The position numbers and the translations under genes are program-made. The notes under the pieces were generated by a model, which had not been told where the DNA came from, ran no database searches, and saw only the letters and a program-made list of their open reading frames with translations. A stretch of DNA of 64,000 bases from Zoogloea sp. (GTDB taxonomy: Bacteria > Pseudomonadota > Gammaproteobacteria > Burkholderiales > Rhodocyclaceae): NCBI GenBank assembly GCA_016720685.1, contig JADKKC010000007.1, positions 39,527-103,526 on the forward strand, in the 5' to 3' direction. Positions 9,743 through 18,529 of the stretch are shown here, piece by piece. Numbering within the stretch: position 1 is the first letter of the stretch; every line of letters begins with the position of its first letter.

Positions 9743-9787
9743 ACACCCACTTTACTTTCCCCCTTCCACTTTCACCCTTCCGCGGGC

Positions 9788-9816
9788 TTGCCTGAAAGAC
9801 TGTTTATTTATACAGT
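9788..9816 (+). promoter_or_regulatory. LexA (SOS) box and promoter of dnaE2
   Basis: CTGT-N8-ACAG at 9800-9815 matches the LexA consensus exactly. TTGCCT (9788-9793) and TACAGT (9811-9816) form a -35/-10 pair with 17-bp spacing and the box lies across the -10. The predicted start of transcription falls at or next to the ATG at 9823, so the mRNA may be leaderless; no ribosome site is visible. Confidence 0.85.
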
Positions 9817-9822
9817 CAACGC

Positions 9823-12800
9823 ATGTCCGCTGATCCGCGTCCTCCTGCACCCGGTTTTGCCGAGCTCTACGCCCGATCCTGCTTCAGCTTTCTCACCGGC
9901 GCATCCCACCCGGAAGAACTGCTCGAGCAGGCGGCAAGCCTGGGCTACAGCGCCCTGGCCATTACCGACGAATGTTCGCTGGCCGGCGTGGTGCGGGCCT
10001 ACGCGGCCTGGCGCCATACGCCGGACGCCCCAAAGCTGATCATCGGCAGCAGCATCCGGTTTGAAAACGGGCCAACGCTGGTGCTTCTAGCCACCGACCG
10101 CGCCGCCTACGGGCAGCTCTCAAGCCTCGTCACCCGCGGGCGGCGGGCGGCCGACAAGGGCAACTACCGCCTCACCCGCCTCGACCTCGCCCGTGGCCTG
10201 CCCGGCTGCCTGGCGCTGCTGGTGCCGCCGGATCTCATCGATCCCGATCCGCACACCCTCGCCACCGACGCCCGCTGGCTGGCCGAGCGCTTTCCCGACG
10301 CCTGCTGGCTCGCCGCCCCGCTCCACCTGGGGCCGGACGACGCCACCCGGCGCCGCGGGATCAAAGCCGCGGCACAATCCGCCGGCATCCCGGTTGCCGC
10401 CACCTGCGCGCCGCTGATGCACACGGCCTCGCGCAGGCGCCTGGCCGATGTCCTCACCGCCCTGCGCCACCGGGTCACCCTCGACGAGGCCGGCTACCTG
10501 CTCGCCGCCAACGGCGAACAGCGCCTGCAGCCCCGCGAAATCCTCGCCCGTCGCCACCCGCCCGAATGGCTCGCCCAAACCCTCGCCATCGCCGAGCGCT
10601 GCCATTTCTCGCTGGCCGAGCTGCGCTACGAATACCCTCAGGAGATCGTGCCGCCCAAGGCCACGCCGGCCTCCCACCTGCGGGCACTGGTCGGCCACGG
10701 GCTGCGCCACCGTTATCCGCCCGGCCCCGACGGGCACCCGCAGGTGCCCTCAAGCGTCCTGACCCAGGTGGAAAAGGAACTCGCCCTGATTGCAGAGCTA
10801 GGCTACGAAGCCTTCTTCCTCACCGTCGAAGACATCGTCCGTTTTGCCCGCAGCCGGGGCATCCTGTGCCAGGGCCGCGGCTCGGCGGCCAACTCGGTGG
10901 TGTGCTATGCGCTGGGTGTAACGGAAGTCGACCCCGGCGAAGCCAGCCTGCTCTTCGAGCGCTTCATCTCCCGGGAGCGCAACGAGCCACCCGATATCGA
11001 CGTGGATTTCGAACACGACCGGCGCGAAGAAGTCATCCAGTACATCTACACCAAATACGGCCGCGACCGCGCCGCGCTGGCCGCCACGGTGATCCGCTAC
11101 CGCCCCAGGAGCGCCCTGCGCGACGTGGGCCGGGCGCTGGGCTTCGACGTCGGCCAGCTCGATCAGCTCACCCGGCGCCTCGCCTGGTGGGACGGCCGCC
11201 AGGTGGCCCCCGAGCGCGTCCGCGAAGCGGGCCTCGACCCGGACAGCCCGCGGGTGCGCCTGCTGCTTGAACTGGCCAACGAAATCGTCGGTTTTCCCCG
11301 CCATCTTTCCCAACACGTGGGCGGCTTTGTGATCTCACGCGGGCCGCTGGCCGAACTGGTGCCCGTCGAAAACGCCGCAATGGAAGGCCGCACGGTCATC
11401 CAGTGGGACAAGGACGACATCGAAACCCTGGGCCTGCTCAAGGTGGACGTGCTGGCCCTCGGCATGCTGTCGGCGATCCGCCGCAGCCTGCAACTCGTCT
11501 CCCGCTGGCGCGGCCAGCCTTTCGCGGTGGCCGACATTCCCCGCGAAGTACCGGCGGTGTACGACATGCTCTGCGCCGCCGACGCGATGGGCGTCTTTCA
11601 GGTGGAATCCCGCGCCCAGATGAGCATGCTGCCGCGCCTCAGGCCGCGCTGCTATTACGATCTGGTGGTGGAGGTGGCCATCGTGCGACCGGGGCCGATC
11701 CAGGGCGGCATGGTCCATCCCTACCTCGGCGCCCGCGAAAAAATCGCCCGCCACGAACCCATCGTCTATCCCCGCCCGGAGATCGAGCCCGTGCTGCGGC
11801 GCACCCACGGCGTGCCGATCTTCCAGGAACAGGTGATGCAGCTGGCCATGGTGGCCGCCGGCTTCAGCGCCGGCGAGGCCGACCAGTTGCGCCGTGCCAT
11901 GGGCGCCTGGGGCCGCAAGGGAGATTTGCTGCGCTACCAGGAAAAACTCACCGCCGGCATGCTCGATCGCGGCTACGAGCGGGATTTTGCCGAGGCCCTG
12001 TGCCGCCAGATCCAGGGTTTCGGCAGCTACGGATTTCCGGAATCCCACGCGGCCAGCTTTGCATTGCTGGTGTATGTGTCCGCCTGGCTCAAGTGCTTCG
12101 AGCCGGCGGCGTTTCTGTGCGGGCTGCTCAACAGCCAGCCGATGGGCTTTTACGGCCCGTCGCAACTCATCCAGGATGCCCGTCGCCACGGCGTCGATGT
12201 CTTGCCCGTGGACGTGCAGGCCAGCGACTGGGCCTGCGGGCTTACGCCCGCGCCAGCCGCTGCCGCTCGCCCCGCGGCCCGCCTCGGCCTGCGGCTGGTC
12301 AAGGGCTTCAACCCGCAGGCCGCCGAACGCATTGCCCAAGCGCGCCGGCATGGCCCCTTTGGGTCGGTCGATGAACTGGCCCGCCGCGCCGGGCTATCCA
12401 CCACCGAGCTGCGCGTGCTGGCCGTGGCCGGTGCGCTGTCCAGCCTGGCCGGGCACCGGCGCCAGGCCCTGTGGGCCGCAGCCGGCAGCCAGGCCGCGCC
12501 CGGCATGCTCCACGATGCGCCGATTCCCGACACGCCTCCGGCCCTTGCCGCGCCGGCCGAAACCCAGGATCTCCTTGCCGACTACGCCCGCCTGGGCTTC
12601 AGCCTCGGTCGGCATCCCCTCAGCTTTCTGCGCGGCCTGCTTGTGGCCGAACGTTTTTTGAGTGCGGCCGAGATTGCCGACTGCCCCGACCGCAAACTGG
12701 CCCGCTGTGCCGGCATCGTCACCTGCCGCCAGCGCCCCGGCACCGCCAAGGGCACAATGTTCGTCACCCTCGAAGATGAAACCGGCTGGGTCAACGTCAT

Positions 12801-12975
12801 CGTGCGGCCCGAACTCCTTGAAGCCGAACGACGCATCCTGCTTGGCGCCACCCTGCTCGGCATCTACGGCCAGATCACCCGCCAGGGCAGCGTGGTGCAC
12901 CTGCACGCCAAACGGGTGGTCGACCGCTCCGCCCTGCTCGGCCACCTCGCCACCCGCAGCCGGGATTTTCACTGA
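9823..12975 (+). CDS. dnaE2: Error-prone DNA polymerase III alpha subunit (DnaE2/ImuC)
   Basis: 1050 residues, the usual DnaE2 length and shorter than replicative DnaE. N-terminal PHP domain (from FAELYARSCFSFL), polymerase palm with acidic motif DIDVD at 391-395, thumb/finger regions (GSYGFPESHAASFA), and a C-terminal OB-like domain (GTMFVTLEDETGWVNVIV). It carries out mutagenic translesion synthesis with ImuA/ImuB, but neither partner gene is adjacent; the upstream neighbour is a protease. A LexA box abuts the start. No alternative start exists before the conserved region, so the ATG at 9823 is kept. The 3' end overlaps the convergent cusS by 7 bp. Confidence 0.95.
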   Translation: MSADPRPPAPGFAELYARSCFSFLTGASHPEELLEQAASLGYSALAITDECSLAGVVRAYAAWRHTPDAPKLIIGSSIRFENGPTLVLLATDRAAYGQLSSLVTRGRRAADKGNYRLTRLDLARGLPGCLALLVPPDLIDPDPHTLATDARWLAERFPDACWLAAPLHLGPDDATRRRGIKAAAQSAGIPVAATCAPLMHTASRRRLADVLTALRHRVTLDEAGYLLAANGEQRLQPREILARRHPPEWLAQTLAIAERCHFSLAELRYEYPQEIVPPKATPASHLRALVGHGLRHRYPPGPDGHPQVPSSVLTQVEKELALIAELGYEAFFLTVEDIVRFARSRGILCQGRGSAANSVVCYALGVTEVDPGEASLLFERFISRERNEPPDIDVDFEHDRREEVIQYIYTKYGRDRAALAATVIRYRPRSALRDVGRALGFDVGQLDQLTRRLAWWDGRQVAPERVREAGLDPDSPRVRLLLELANEIVGFPRHLSQHVGGFVISRGPLAELVPVENAAMEGRTVIQWDKDDIETLGLLKVDVLALGMLSAIRRSLQLVSRWRGQPFAVADIPREVPAVYDMLCAADAMGVFQVESRAQMSMLPRLRPRCYYDLVVEVAIVRPGPIQGGMVHPYLGAREKIARHEPIVYPRPEIEPVLRRTHGVPIFQEQVMQLAMVAAGFSAGEADQLRRAMGAWGRKGDLLRYQEKLTAGMLDRGYERDFAEALCRQIQGFGSYGFPESHAASFALLVYVSAWLKCFEPAAFLCGLLNSQPMGFYGPSQLIQDARRHGVDVLPVDVQASDWACGLTPAPAAAARPAARLGLRLVKGFNPQAAERIAQARRHGPFGSVDELARRAGLSTTELRVLAVAGALSSLAGHRRQALWAAAGSQAAPGMLHDAPIPDTPPALAAPAETQDLLADYARLGFSLGRHPLSFLRGLLVAERFLSAAEIADCPDRKLARCAGIVTCRQRPGTAKGTMFVTLEDETGWVNVIVRPELLEAERRILLGATLLGIYGQITRQGSVVHLHAKRVVDRSALLGHLATRSRDFH

Positions 12976-14387
12976 TCCATGCTCTTCGAAACCGGAATCC
13001 ACATCTCGAAAACATTGCTCTGCACCCCGGCTCGCCCTTCGATGTCACCGCCGTGGGCCCGCGCAATCGAGCGGGTGATCGCAAGACCAAGCCCCGCACC
13101 GTCACCGGAACTCCGGCGGGCTGCATCCACGCGGTAAAAGCGGTCGAAAAGCCGCGCAAGGTGGGCCGGCGGAATCGGCTCACCGGTGTTTTCAATGGAG
13201 AGGCGCGCCGTGGTGGCGCCCGCATCATCGTGAACAAGGCGGGCCGTCGCGACGATTTCGCCCCCTGCCGGCGTGTAGCGCAGCGCGTTGGACAGCAGGT
13301 TGCCGATGGCGCGGCGCAGCATGAGCCGGTCGGCCACCAGCGGCGCCGAACCCGCCTGGCGCAGGCTGACACCGTTTTCTTCGGCGAGCGCGCCATAAAA
13401 ATCGAACAGGGCCGCCACCTCGTCGGCAAGATCGAAGCTTTCGCGGCCAGGCACGATCAGGCCGTTGTCGGCCTTGGCCAGAAAAAGCATGTCGGAAATC
13501 ATGCGCGACAAACGCTCGAATTCCTCGGCATTGGATTCGAGCACGTCACGGTAAGCCTCCGCCGTGCGGTTGCGGGAGAGCGCAACCTGGGTCTGGGTCA
13601 TCAGGTTGCTGACCGGCGTGCGCAGTTCGTGGGCCAGATCGGATGAAAAATCCGACAGCCGCCGGAAGGATTCCTCCAGCCGGGCCAGCATGTCGTTGAG
13701 CGATTCGGCCAGCTCGGCCAGCTCCACCGGTACGGCCTCCACCGACAGGCGCTGGTCGAGGCGCTGGGCGCTGACCTCGCCGGCCTTGCGGCGCATGTCG
13801 CGCAGCGGCGCCAGCCCCCGCCGGGCCACAAACCAGCCGAGCAGGCCGGTTGCCAGCGAGGCCGCCAGAACGACCAACCACAGCGTGCGCATGAACGCAT
13901 CCATGAAGCTGCGGTGGTGGGAAATGTCGATGGCCACCGCCACGAAGGCCGGCGGCGCGTTGGCCATGCCGGTGCGCGCCTCACCGACGATGCCGCGAAA
14001 ATCCACGTTGTCGTCCGAACGCCACACCTGCGGCCGGCCGGCAGGCCCGGCCCGCTCGATCAGCGGTGGCGTAAACGACACCCCGTGGGCCGCGAACAGC
14101 ATCTGGCCGTCCGGCCCGCGCACCGCAATCGCCATGCCGTGATGGCCGATCAGCGCATCGTCGAGCAGTTGCGGCAGCCCATCCCATTCGCCCGCCGAGC
14201 GAACACGCTCCAGCAGATGGCGGGTCAGCTCGAGCTTGCCGCCAAGCTCGGCCATGTCCTGCTCCTCGAAATGCCCCTCCACCGATCGGACGACTATCTG
14301 ACCGAGGATCAGCAGCACCACCGTGGACGCCGCCGCAAACAGCAGCGTCAGCCGGAAGGTAAGCGACTGGCGGCGCACTAAGGACAC
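12969..14387 (-). CDS. cusS: Heavy-metal sensor histidine kinase (CusS/CopS family)
   Basis: 472 residues from a GTG at 14387 that overlaps the regulator's stop by 10 bp; a second GTG at 14378 is also possible. TM1 (~10-33), a periplasmic sensor loop (~35-165) with several His residues, TM2 (~168-187), HAMP, dimerisation box with phospho-acceptor His253 (DLAHELRTP), and an ATPase domain with N box (NLLSNALRYTP) and G box (GDGAGLGLAI). It senses periplasmic copper or silver and phosphorylates the co-encoded regulator; metal identity is inferred from the neighbouring cus genes. Confidence 0.9.
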   Translation of the reverse strand: MSLVRRQSLTFRLTLLFAAASTVVLLILGQIVVRSVEGHFEEQDMAELGGKLELTRHLLERVRSAGEWDGLPQLLDDALIGHHGMAIAVRGPDGQMLFAAHGVSFTPPLIERAGPAGRPQVWRSDDNVDFRGIVGEARTGMANAPPAFVAVAIDISHHRSFMDAFMRTLWLVVLAASLATGLLGWFVARRGLAPLRDMRRKAGEVSAQRLDQRLSVEAVPVELAELAESLNDMLARLEESFRRLSDFSSDLAHELRTPVSNLMTQTQVALSRNRTAEAYRDVLESNAEEFERLSRMISDMLFLAKADNGLIVPGRESFDLADEVAALFDFYGALAEENGVSLRQAGSAPLVADRLMLRRAIGNLLSNALRYTPAGGEIVATARLVHDDAGATTARLSIENTGEPIPPAHLARLFDRFYRVDAARRSSGDGAGLGLAITRSIARAHGGDIEGRAGVQSNVFEMWIPVSKSMDQ

Positions 14388-15061
14388 GCCGGATCCTCCA
14401 GCACATAGCCCATGCCCCGCACGGTGCGGATCAGGCGCGGCTCGAAGCCGTCGTCGATCTTGGCGCGCAGGCGCCGCACGGCCACTTCGATCACGTTGGT
14501 GTCGCTGTCGAAGTTCATGTCCCACACCTGGGATGCGATCAGCGAACGCGGCAGCACCTCGCCGTGCCGGCGCAGCAAGAGTTCAAGAAGGGCGAACTCC
14601 TTGGCCGTCAGGTCGATCCTCCGGCCGGCCCGGGTCACCCGTCGGCGCAGCAGGTCCAGCTCCAGATCGGCCACCTGCAGGGCATCCAGTTCCTTGCTCC
14701 GGGTGCCCCGGCGCAGCAGCGTGCGCACCCTGGCCAGCAGCTCCGAAAAGGCGAAGGGCTTGACGAGGTAATCGTCAGCGCCGAGTTCCAGCCCCTTGAC
14801 CCGGTCGTCCACGCTGTCCCTGGCGGTCAGGAACAGCACCGGCATCTCCTTGCCGGCCTTGCGCAGGGCCTGAAGCACGCGCCAGCCGTCGAGCCCCGGC
14901 AACATCACGTCGAGCACGATCAGATCGTAGGCTTCGGTCATGCCGAGATGCAGCCCGTCCATGCCATCACGCACAAGATCCACGCTGAAACCCGCCTCGA
15001 CGAGACCCTGCTTGAGGTAATCCCCGGTTTTGGGTTCGTCCTCGACAATCAAAATCTTCAT
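14378..15061 (-). CDS. cusR: Heavy-metal response regulator, OmpR/PhoB type (CusR/CopR family)
   Basis: 227 residues. Receiver domain with acidic pocket (VEDEP), phospho-acceptor Asp51 (VLDVMLPG), Thr in LTARD and Lys in DDYLVKPF; winged-helix output domain ending RTVRGMGYVLEDP. The frame is open upstream but the conserved start is MKILIVEDE, so ATG 15061 is used. Coupled to cusS by overlap. It diverges from the efflux genes, with a near-perfect palindrome between them as likely operator. Confidence 0.93.
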   Translation of the reverse strand: MKILIVEDEPKTGDYLKQGLVEAGFSVDLVRDGMDGLHLGMTEAYDLIVLDVMLPGLDGWRVLQALRKAGKEMPVLFLTARDSVDDRVKGLELGADDYLVKPFAFSELLARVRTLLRRGTRSKELDALQVADLELDLLRRRVTRAGRRIDLTAKEFALLELLLRRHGEVLPRSLIASQVWDMNFDSDTNVIEVAVRRLRAKIDDGFEPRLIRTVRGMGYVLEDPACP

Positions 15062-15124
15062 CACGGCCTCTCTGCGCCCGGAATCACGGGCACAAGTGTC
15101 GCCCAAACCCTTCCCGCGCCCAAA

Positions 15125-15146
15125 AAGATTACAAAAAAGTAATCTT
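15125..15146. promoter_or_regulatory. Palindromic candidate CusR operator
   Basis: AAGATTAC-N6-GTAATCTT: a perfect 8-bp inverted repeat with an A6 spacer in the 260-bp divergent region between cusR and the cus efflux genes. Symmetry and position fit an autoregulating response-regulator site; it is not proven. Confidence 0.65.
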
Positions 15147-15205
15147 CACGACAGCTTCCTGTCGAGGGGCGACGGCCAGAATGGGCTATCCCGATCCAAC
15201 GAGGA

Positions 15206-15289
15206 GTCGCCACGAAGCTACGCCCCCTTGTCCTGACGTCCCTGCTGATCGGCGCCAACGGCTCCAGCAGCGTATTTGCCCGTCACTGA
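15206..15289 (+). other. Signal-peptide-like short open stretch without a normal start codon
   Basis: Twenty-seven codons followed by TGA read VATKLRPLVLTSLLIGANGS and continue to VFARH, like a small exported leader. GAGGAG lies just upstream, but the first codon is GTC. It could be a leader peptide or decayed small gene whose start has changed, or chance. Confidence 0.3.
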
Positions 15290-15322
15290 ATCCCGATCAA
15301 TCCCTCCAGAAAGAGCACACTC

Positions 15323-15671
15323 ATGCGCGTCCCTCTCGCACCGGTTTTGGCCGCGATAATCGCCACCGTTTCCGCTTCCGCCTTTGCCGCCCGTTGCCGC
15401 CAACGACCACACCGGTCACGCTAAAACGCACGCAGCGCAGGGCGAAGCCTCCATGCAGATGGCCGACGGCATCGTCAAGAAGGTGGACAAGCCCACCGGC
15501 CGCATTACCGTCTCCCACGGCCCCCTGCCCAACGGAATGCCGGCGATGACCATGGCCTTCCGCGTCAAGGATGCAGCCTGGATCGACAAACTCAAGGAAG
15601 GCGACAAGATCCGCTTCATGGCTGAACAGATAAACGGTGCCATGACGCTGGTGCACATCGAACGCCCCTGA
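15323..15671 (+). CDS. cusF: CusF-like periplasmic copper/silver-binding protein, one frameshift
   Basis: The ATG at 15323 opens a signal peptide (LAAIIATVSASAFAA); the frame then breaks near 15388-15393 (CCC where CC is expected). It resumes as VAANDHTGHAK and runs to a ~75-residue CusF beta-barrel. Ligand region HGPLPNGMPAMTM keeps the His and two Met ligands, but the Trp that caps Cu(I) in E. coli CusF is replaced by Met. CusF chaperones metal to the CusCBA pump; the protein is periplasmic. First gene of the efflux operon, 30 bp before cusC. A TTG start inside the second frame would lack a signal peptide. Confidence 0.8.
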
Positions 15672-15701
15672 TCCGGGCATCACAGGCACGCGGGGTAAAT
15701 C

Positions 15702-16967
15702 ATGAAGAAATACCTGAAATGCGGAGCCCTGGCAGTGCTCGGAGCCTGGTGTGTGCTGGCCCGGGCCCAGGACCCGGCCCTTGGCGCAAACGTCGAATCG
15801 CTGCTCGATTACGCCCGCAGCCGCAACCCGGAATACGCCGCGATGCGCTTCGAGGCCGACGCCGCCGCCGAGCGCGTGGTGCCGGCCGGCGCCCTGCCCG
15901 ACCCCAGGCTGCGCACCGAACTGCGCGACATCACGCGCATGGGCGAACAAAACGCCACCCTGCTGCCAGCCCGCGTGGGCAGCACCCGCTATCTCGTCAT
16001 GCAGGATCTGCCCTGGCTCGGCAAGCGCGAGCTGAAGCAGGAGATTGCCGAACTCGAAGCCCGCGGCGCCGAAGGCCGGGCCAGTGGAAGCTGGGCCGAA
16101 CTCGCCGCCCGCATCAAGGCCGCCCATGCCCGGTTCCAGTACGTTTACCGCAGCGAACAGCTGGCGCGGGAAATCCTCGACCTGATGGTGCGCCTCGAGA
16201 AAATCGCGCAGGTACGCTACGCCGGCGGCCTCGCGGCCCAGCAGGACGTGATCCGCGCCCAGGTGGAGCAAACCGGCATGCGCGGCGAACTCATCGCCCT
16301 CGACGCCGAAAGCCGGCAGTTGCAGGCACGCATCAACGCCCTCCTTGCCCGCCCTGCCGCCGCGCCCCTGGATGCACCAGGCCTGCTGCGCCCCCTGCCG
16401 GCGCCGGCCAGCCTCGAGCCCGCCGCACTGGAAGACCGGGTGCGCTCGCGTAACCCCCAGCTTTTCGCCGACGAGGCCCGCCTGCGTTCCGCCGAAAAAA
16501 CGCGCGAGCTGACTTACAAAAACCGCTACCCGGATTTCACCCTCGGCGTGTCGCCCATCCAGTACCAGGGCTCGGTAAAGGAATGGGAGCTGATGCTGGA
16601 ACTCAACCTGCCGCTGCAGCAAGGCACCCGCCGGGCGCAGGAGCGCGAAGCGGAAGCCATGCTGTCGGCCGCCCGGTCCCGCCGCGATGCGACCGCCAAC
16701 CAGGTGCTGGGCGAGCTGTCCGGCAATCTCTCGGCCTTCAATGCGGCCCGACGCACCGAAACCCTTACCACCAGCAGCCTGCTCCCCCAGACCGAGCTTG
16801 CCTTCCGGGCGGCCCTCGCGGGCTACGAAACGGGCAAGGTCGATTTCGCCACCCTGCTCGACGCACAGCGTCAAATCCGCCTGGCGCGCCAGGCCAGCCT
16901 CAAGGCCCAGGCCGAAGCCCGGATGAGCCTGGCCGAAATCGAACGCATCCTCGGAGAAGACCTATGA
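15702..16967 (+). CDS. cusC: TolC-family outer-membrane efflux channel (CusC/CzcC-like)
   Basis: 421 residues with signal peptide (LAVLGAWCVLARAQ) and two TolC-type repeats of long coiled-coil helices, e.g. ESLLDYARSRNPEYAAMRFE and the matching LEDRVRSRNPQLFADEARL. It forms the trimeric outer-membrane exit duct of the tripartite metal pump. The TGA overlaps the cusB ATG (ATGA). Sub-family assignment rests on the operon. Confidence 0.88.
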   Translation: MKKYLKCGALAVLGAWCVLARAQDPALGANVESLLDYARSRNPEYAAMRFEADAAAERVVPAGALPDPRLRTELRDITRMGEQNATLLPARVGSTRYLVMQDLPWLGKRELKQEIAELEARGAEGRASGSWAELAARIKAAHARFQYVYRSEQLAREILDLMVRLEKIAQVRYAGGLAAQQDVIRAQVEQTGMRGELIALDAESRQLQARINALLARPAAAPLDAPGLLRPLPAPASLEPAALEDRVRSRNPQLFADEARLRSAEKTRELTYKNRYPDFTLGVSPIQYQGSVKEWELMLELNLPLQQGTRRAQEREAEAMLSAARSRRDATANQVLGELSGNLSAFNAARRTETLTTSSLLPQTELAFRAALAGYETGKVDFATLLDAQRQIRLARQASLKAQAEARMSLAEIERILGEDL

Positions 16968-18517
16968 AACCCGCCGCAGCCCTGGCCGCCGGCCTTGCCC
17001 TCGCCGTGGCCGGCGCAGCCGGCGGATACTGGCTCGGCCAGCACCCGGCCCAGGAGCACACGGCTGCCACCACTCAGACCGATGGCGGCAAGCCGGCGCC
17101 CAAACTACTGTATTACCGCAACCCCATGGGCCTGGCGGATACATCGCCAACACCCAAGAAAGACCCGATGGGGATGGACTACATCCCGGTGTACGAAGGC
17201 GAAACCAGCGAAGAACCCGCGGCGGCCGGCACCTTGCGCATCAGCACCGAAAAAATCCAGAAACTCGGCGTGCGCACCGAAAAGGCCGAACTGCGCAGCC
17301 TCGACAAGCAGGTGCGCGCCACCGGCCGCGTCGAGCCCGACGAGCAGCGCATCTACACCATCACGCCCAAGTTCGAAGGCTATGTGGAACGCCTGCACGT
17401 GAACATCACCGGCCAGCCGGTTGCCAAAGGCCAGGCGCTGTTTGACGTTTACAGCCCGGAACTCGTCTCTGCCCAACGGGAATACGCGATCGCCGCCGAA
17501 GGCGTCGCCGCGCTTAAGAATGCCGGAAACGAGGCGCAGGCCGGCATGAAGCAACTCGCCGAATCCGCCCTGACGCGCCTTCGCAACTGGGATGTCCCGG
17601 AAGAACAGATCCGCGCACTGGCCAGGTCCGGGGCCACGCGACGCACGCTCGGCTTCCGCTCGCCGGTGGCCGGCATCGTGACCGAAAAGAAAGCCCTGCA
17701 AGGCATGCGCTTCATGCCCGGCGAAAGCCTTTACCAGATTGCCGACCTCTCCCGCGTGTGGGTTGTGGCGGATGTTGTCGAACAGGACATCGGCCTTGTG
17801 CACAGCGGCGCCACCGCCCGCGTGCGCATCGACGCCTATCCGGACAAGGTGTTCGAGGGCCGCATCGGCTATGTGTATCCCACCCTCAACGCCGAAACCC
17901 GCACGGTAGCGGTGCGCATCGAACTGGCCAATCCGGGCCTGCTGCTCAAGCCGGCGATGTTCGCCCGGGTCGACATTCCGGTGGGTGGCAAGGGGCAGGT
18001 GGTGACGGTGCCGACATCCGCAGTGATCGACAGCGGCACACGCCGGATCGTGCTCGTCGCGCTGGGCGAAGGCCGCTTCGCGCCGCGGGAGGTCAAGCTC
18101 GGCGCCCGCGACGACAATCACGTGCAAGTTCTCGAAGGCGTACAGGCCGGCGAGGACGTCGTCGTTACAGCCAACTTCCTGATCGACGCCGAGAGCAATC
18201 TGAAAGCCGCGCTCGGCAGCTTCGAAGCTCCCGGCCAGACGCCTCCCGTGGCTAAAGGCGCCGGACACCGGGCGGACGCCACCGTCGAAAGTCTCGACAC
18301 CCAGGCCGGCACGGTGATGCTCGAACACGGCCCGGTAGCCAGCCTCAAATGGCCGGCCATGAGCATGGAGTTCAAGCTGGTCAACCCGGCCCAGCAAAGC
18401 AGCCTTGCGCCCGGCGCAAAGGTGACGGTGGAGTTCGTCGAGCGCCAGCCGGGCGAATGGGTCATCACCTCGGTCAGCCCGCGCAGCGCTGCACCCACGC
18501 CGCATGCCGGCCACTGA
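16964..18517 (+). CDS. cusB: CusB-like membrane fusion protein with N-terminal metal-binding domain and C-terminal CusF domain
   Basis: 517 residues. N-terminal signal/anchor (AAALAAGLALAVAGAAGGYWLG); a heavy-metal-binding motif (YYRNPMGLADTSPTPKKDPM, GMDYIPVY, ~48-80); then barrel-sandwich, helical hairpin and beta-barrel domains of RND adaptors (FRSPVAGIVTEK, ADLSRVWVVADV). A C-terminal CusF-type domain (~425-510) has ligand set LEHG...LKWPAMSM, including the Trp, and a PHAGH tail. It bridges CusA and CusC and hands metal to the pump. The start is fixed by overlap with cusC and the signal sequence. Confidence 0.92.
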   Translation: MKPAAALAAGLALAVAGAAGGYWLGQHPAQEHTAATTQTDGGKPAPKLLYYRNPMGLADTSPTPKKDPMGMDYIPVYEGETSEEPAAAGTLRISTEKIQKLGVRTEKAELRSLDKQVRATGRVEPDEQRIYTITPKFEGYVERLHVNITGQPVAKGQALFDVYSPELVSAQREYAIAAEGVAALKNAGNEAQAGMKQLAESALTRLRNWDVPEEQIRALARSGATRRTLGFRSPVAGIVTEKKALQGMRFMPGESLYQIADLSRVWVVADVVEQDIGLVHSGATARVRIDAYPDKVFEGRIGYVYPTLNAETRTVAVRIELANPGLLLKPAMFARVDIPVGGKGQVVTVPTSAVIDSGTRRIVLVALGEGRFAPREVKLGARDDNHVQVLEGVQAGEDVVVTANFLIDAESNLKAALGSFEAPGQTPPVAKGAGHRADATVESLDTQAGTVMLEHGPVASLKWPAMSMEFKLVNPAQQSSLAPGAKVTVEFVERQPGEWVITSVSPRSAAPTPHAGH

Positions 18518-18529
18518 CGGAGCACCGCA

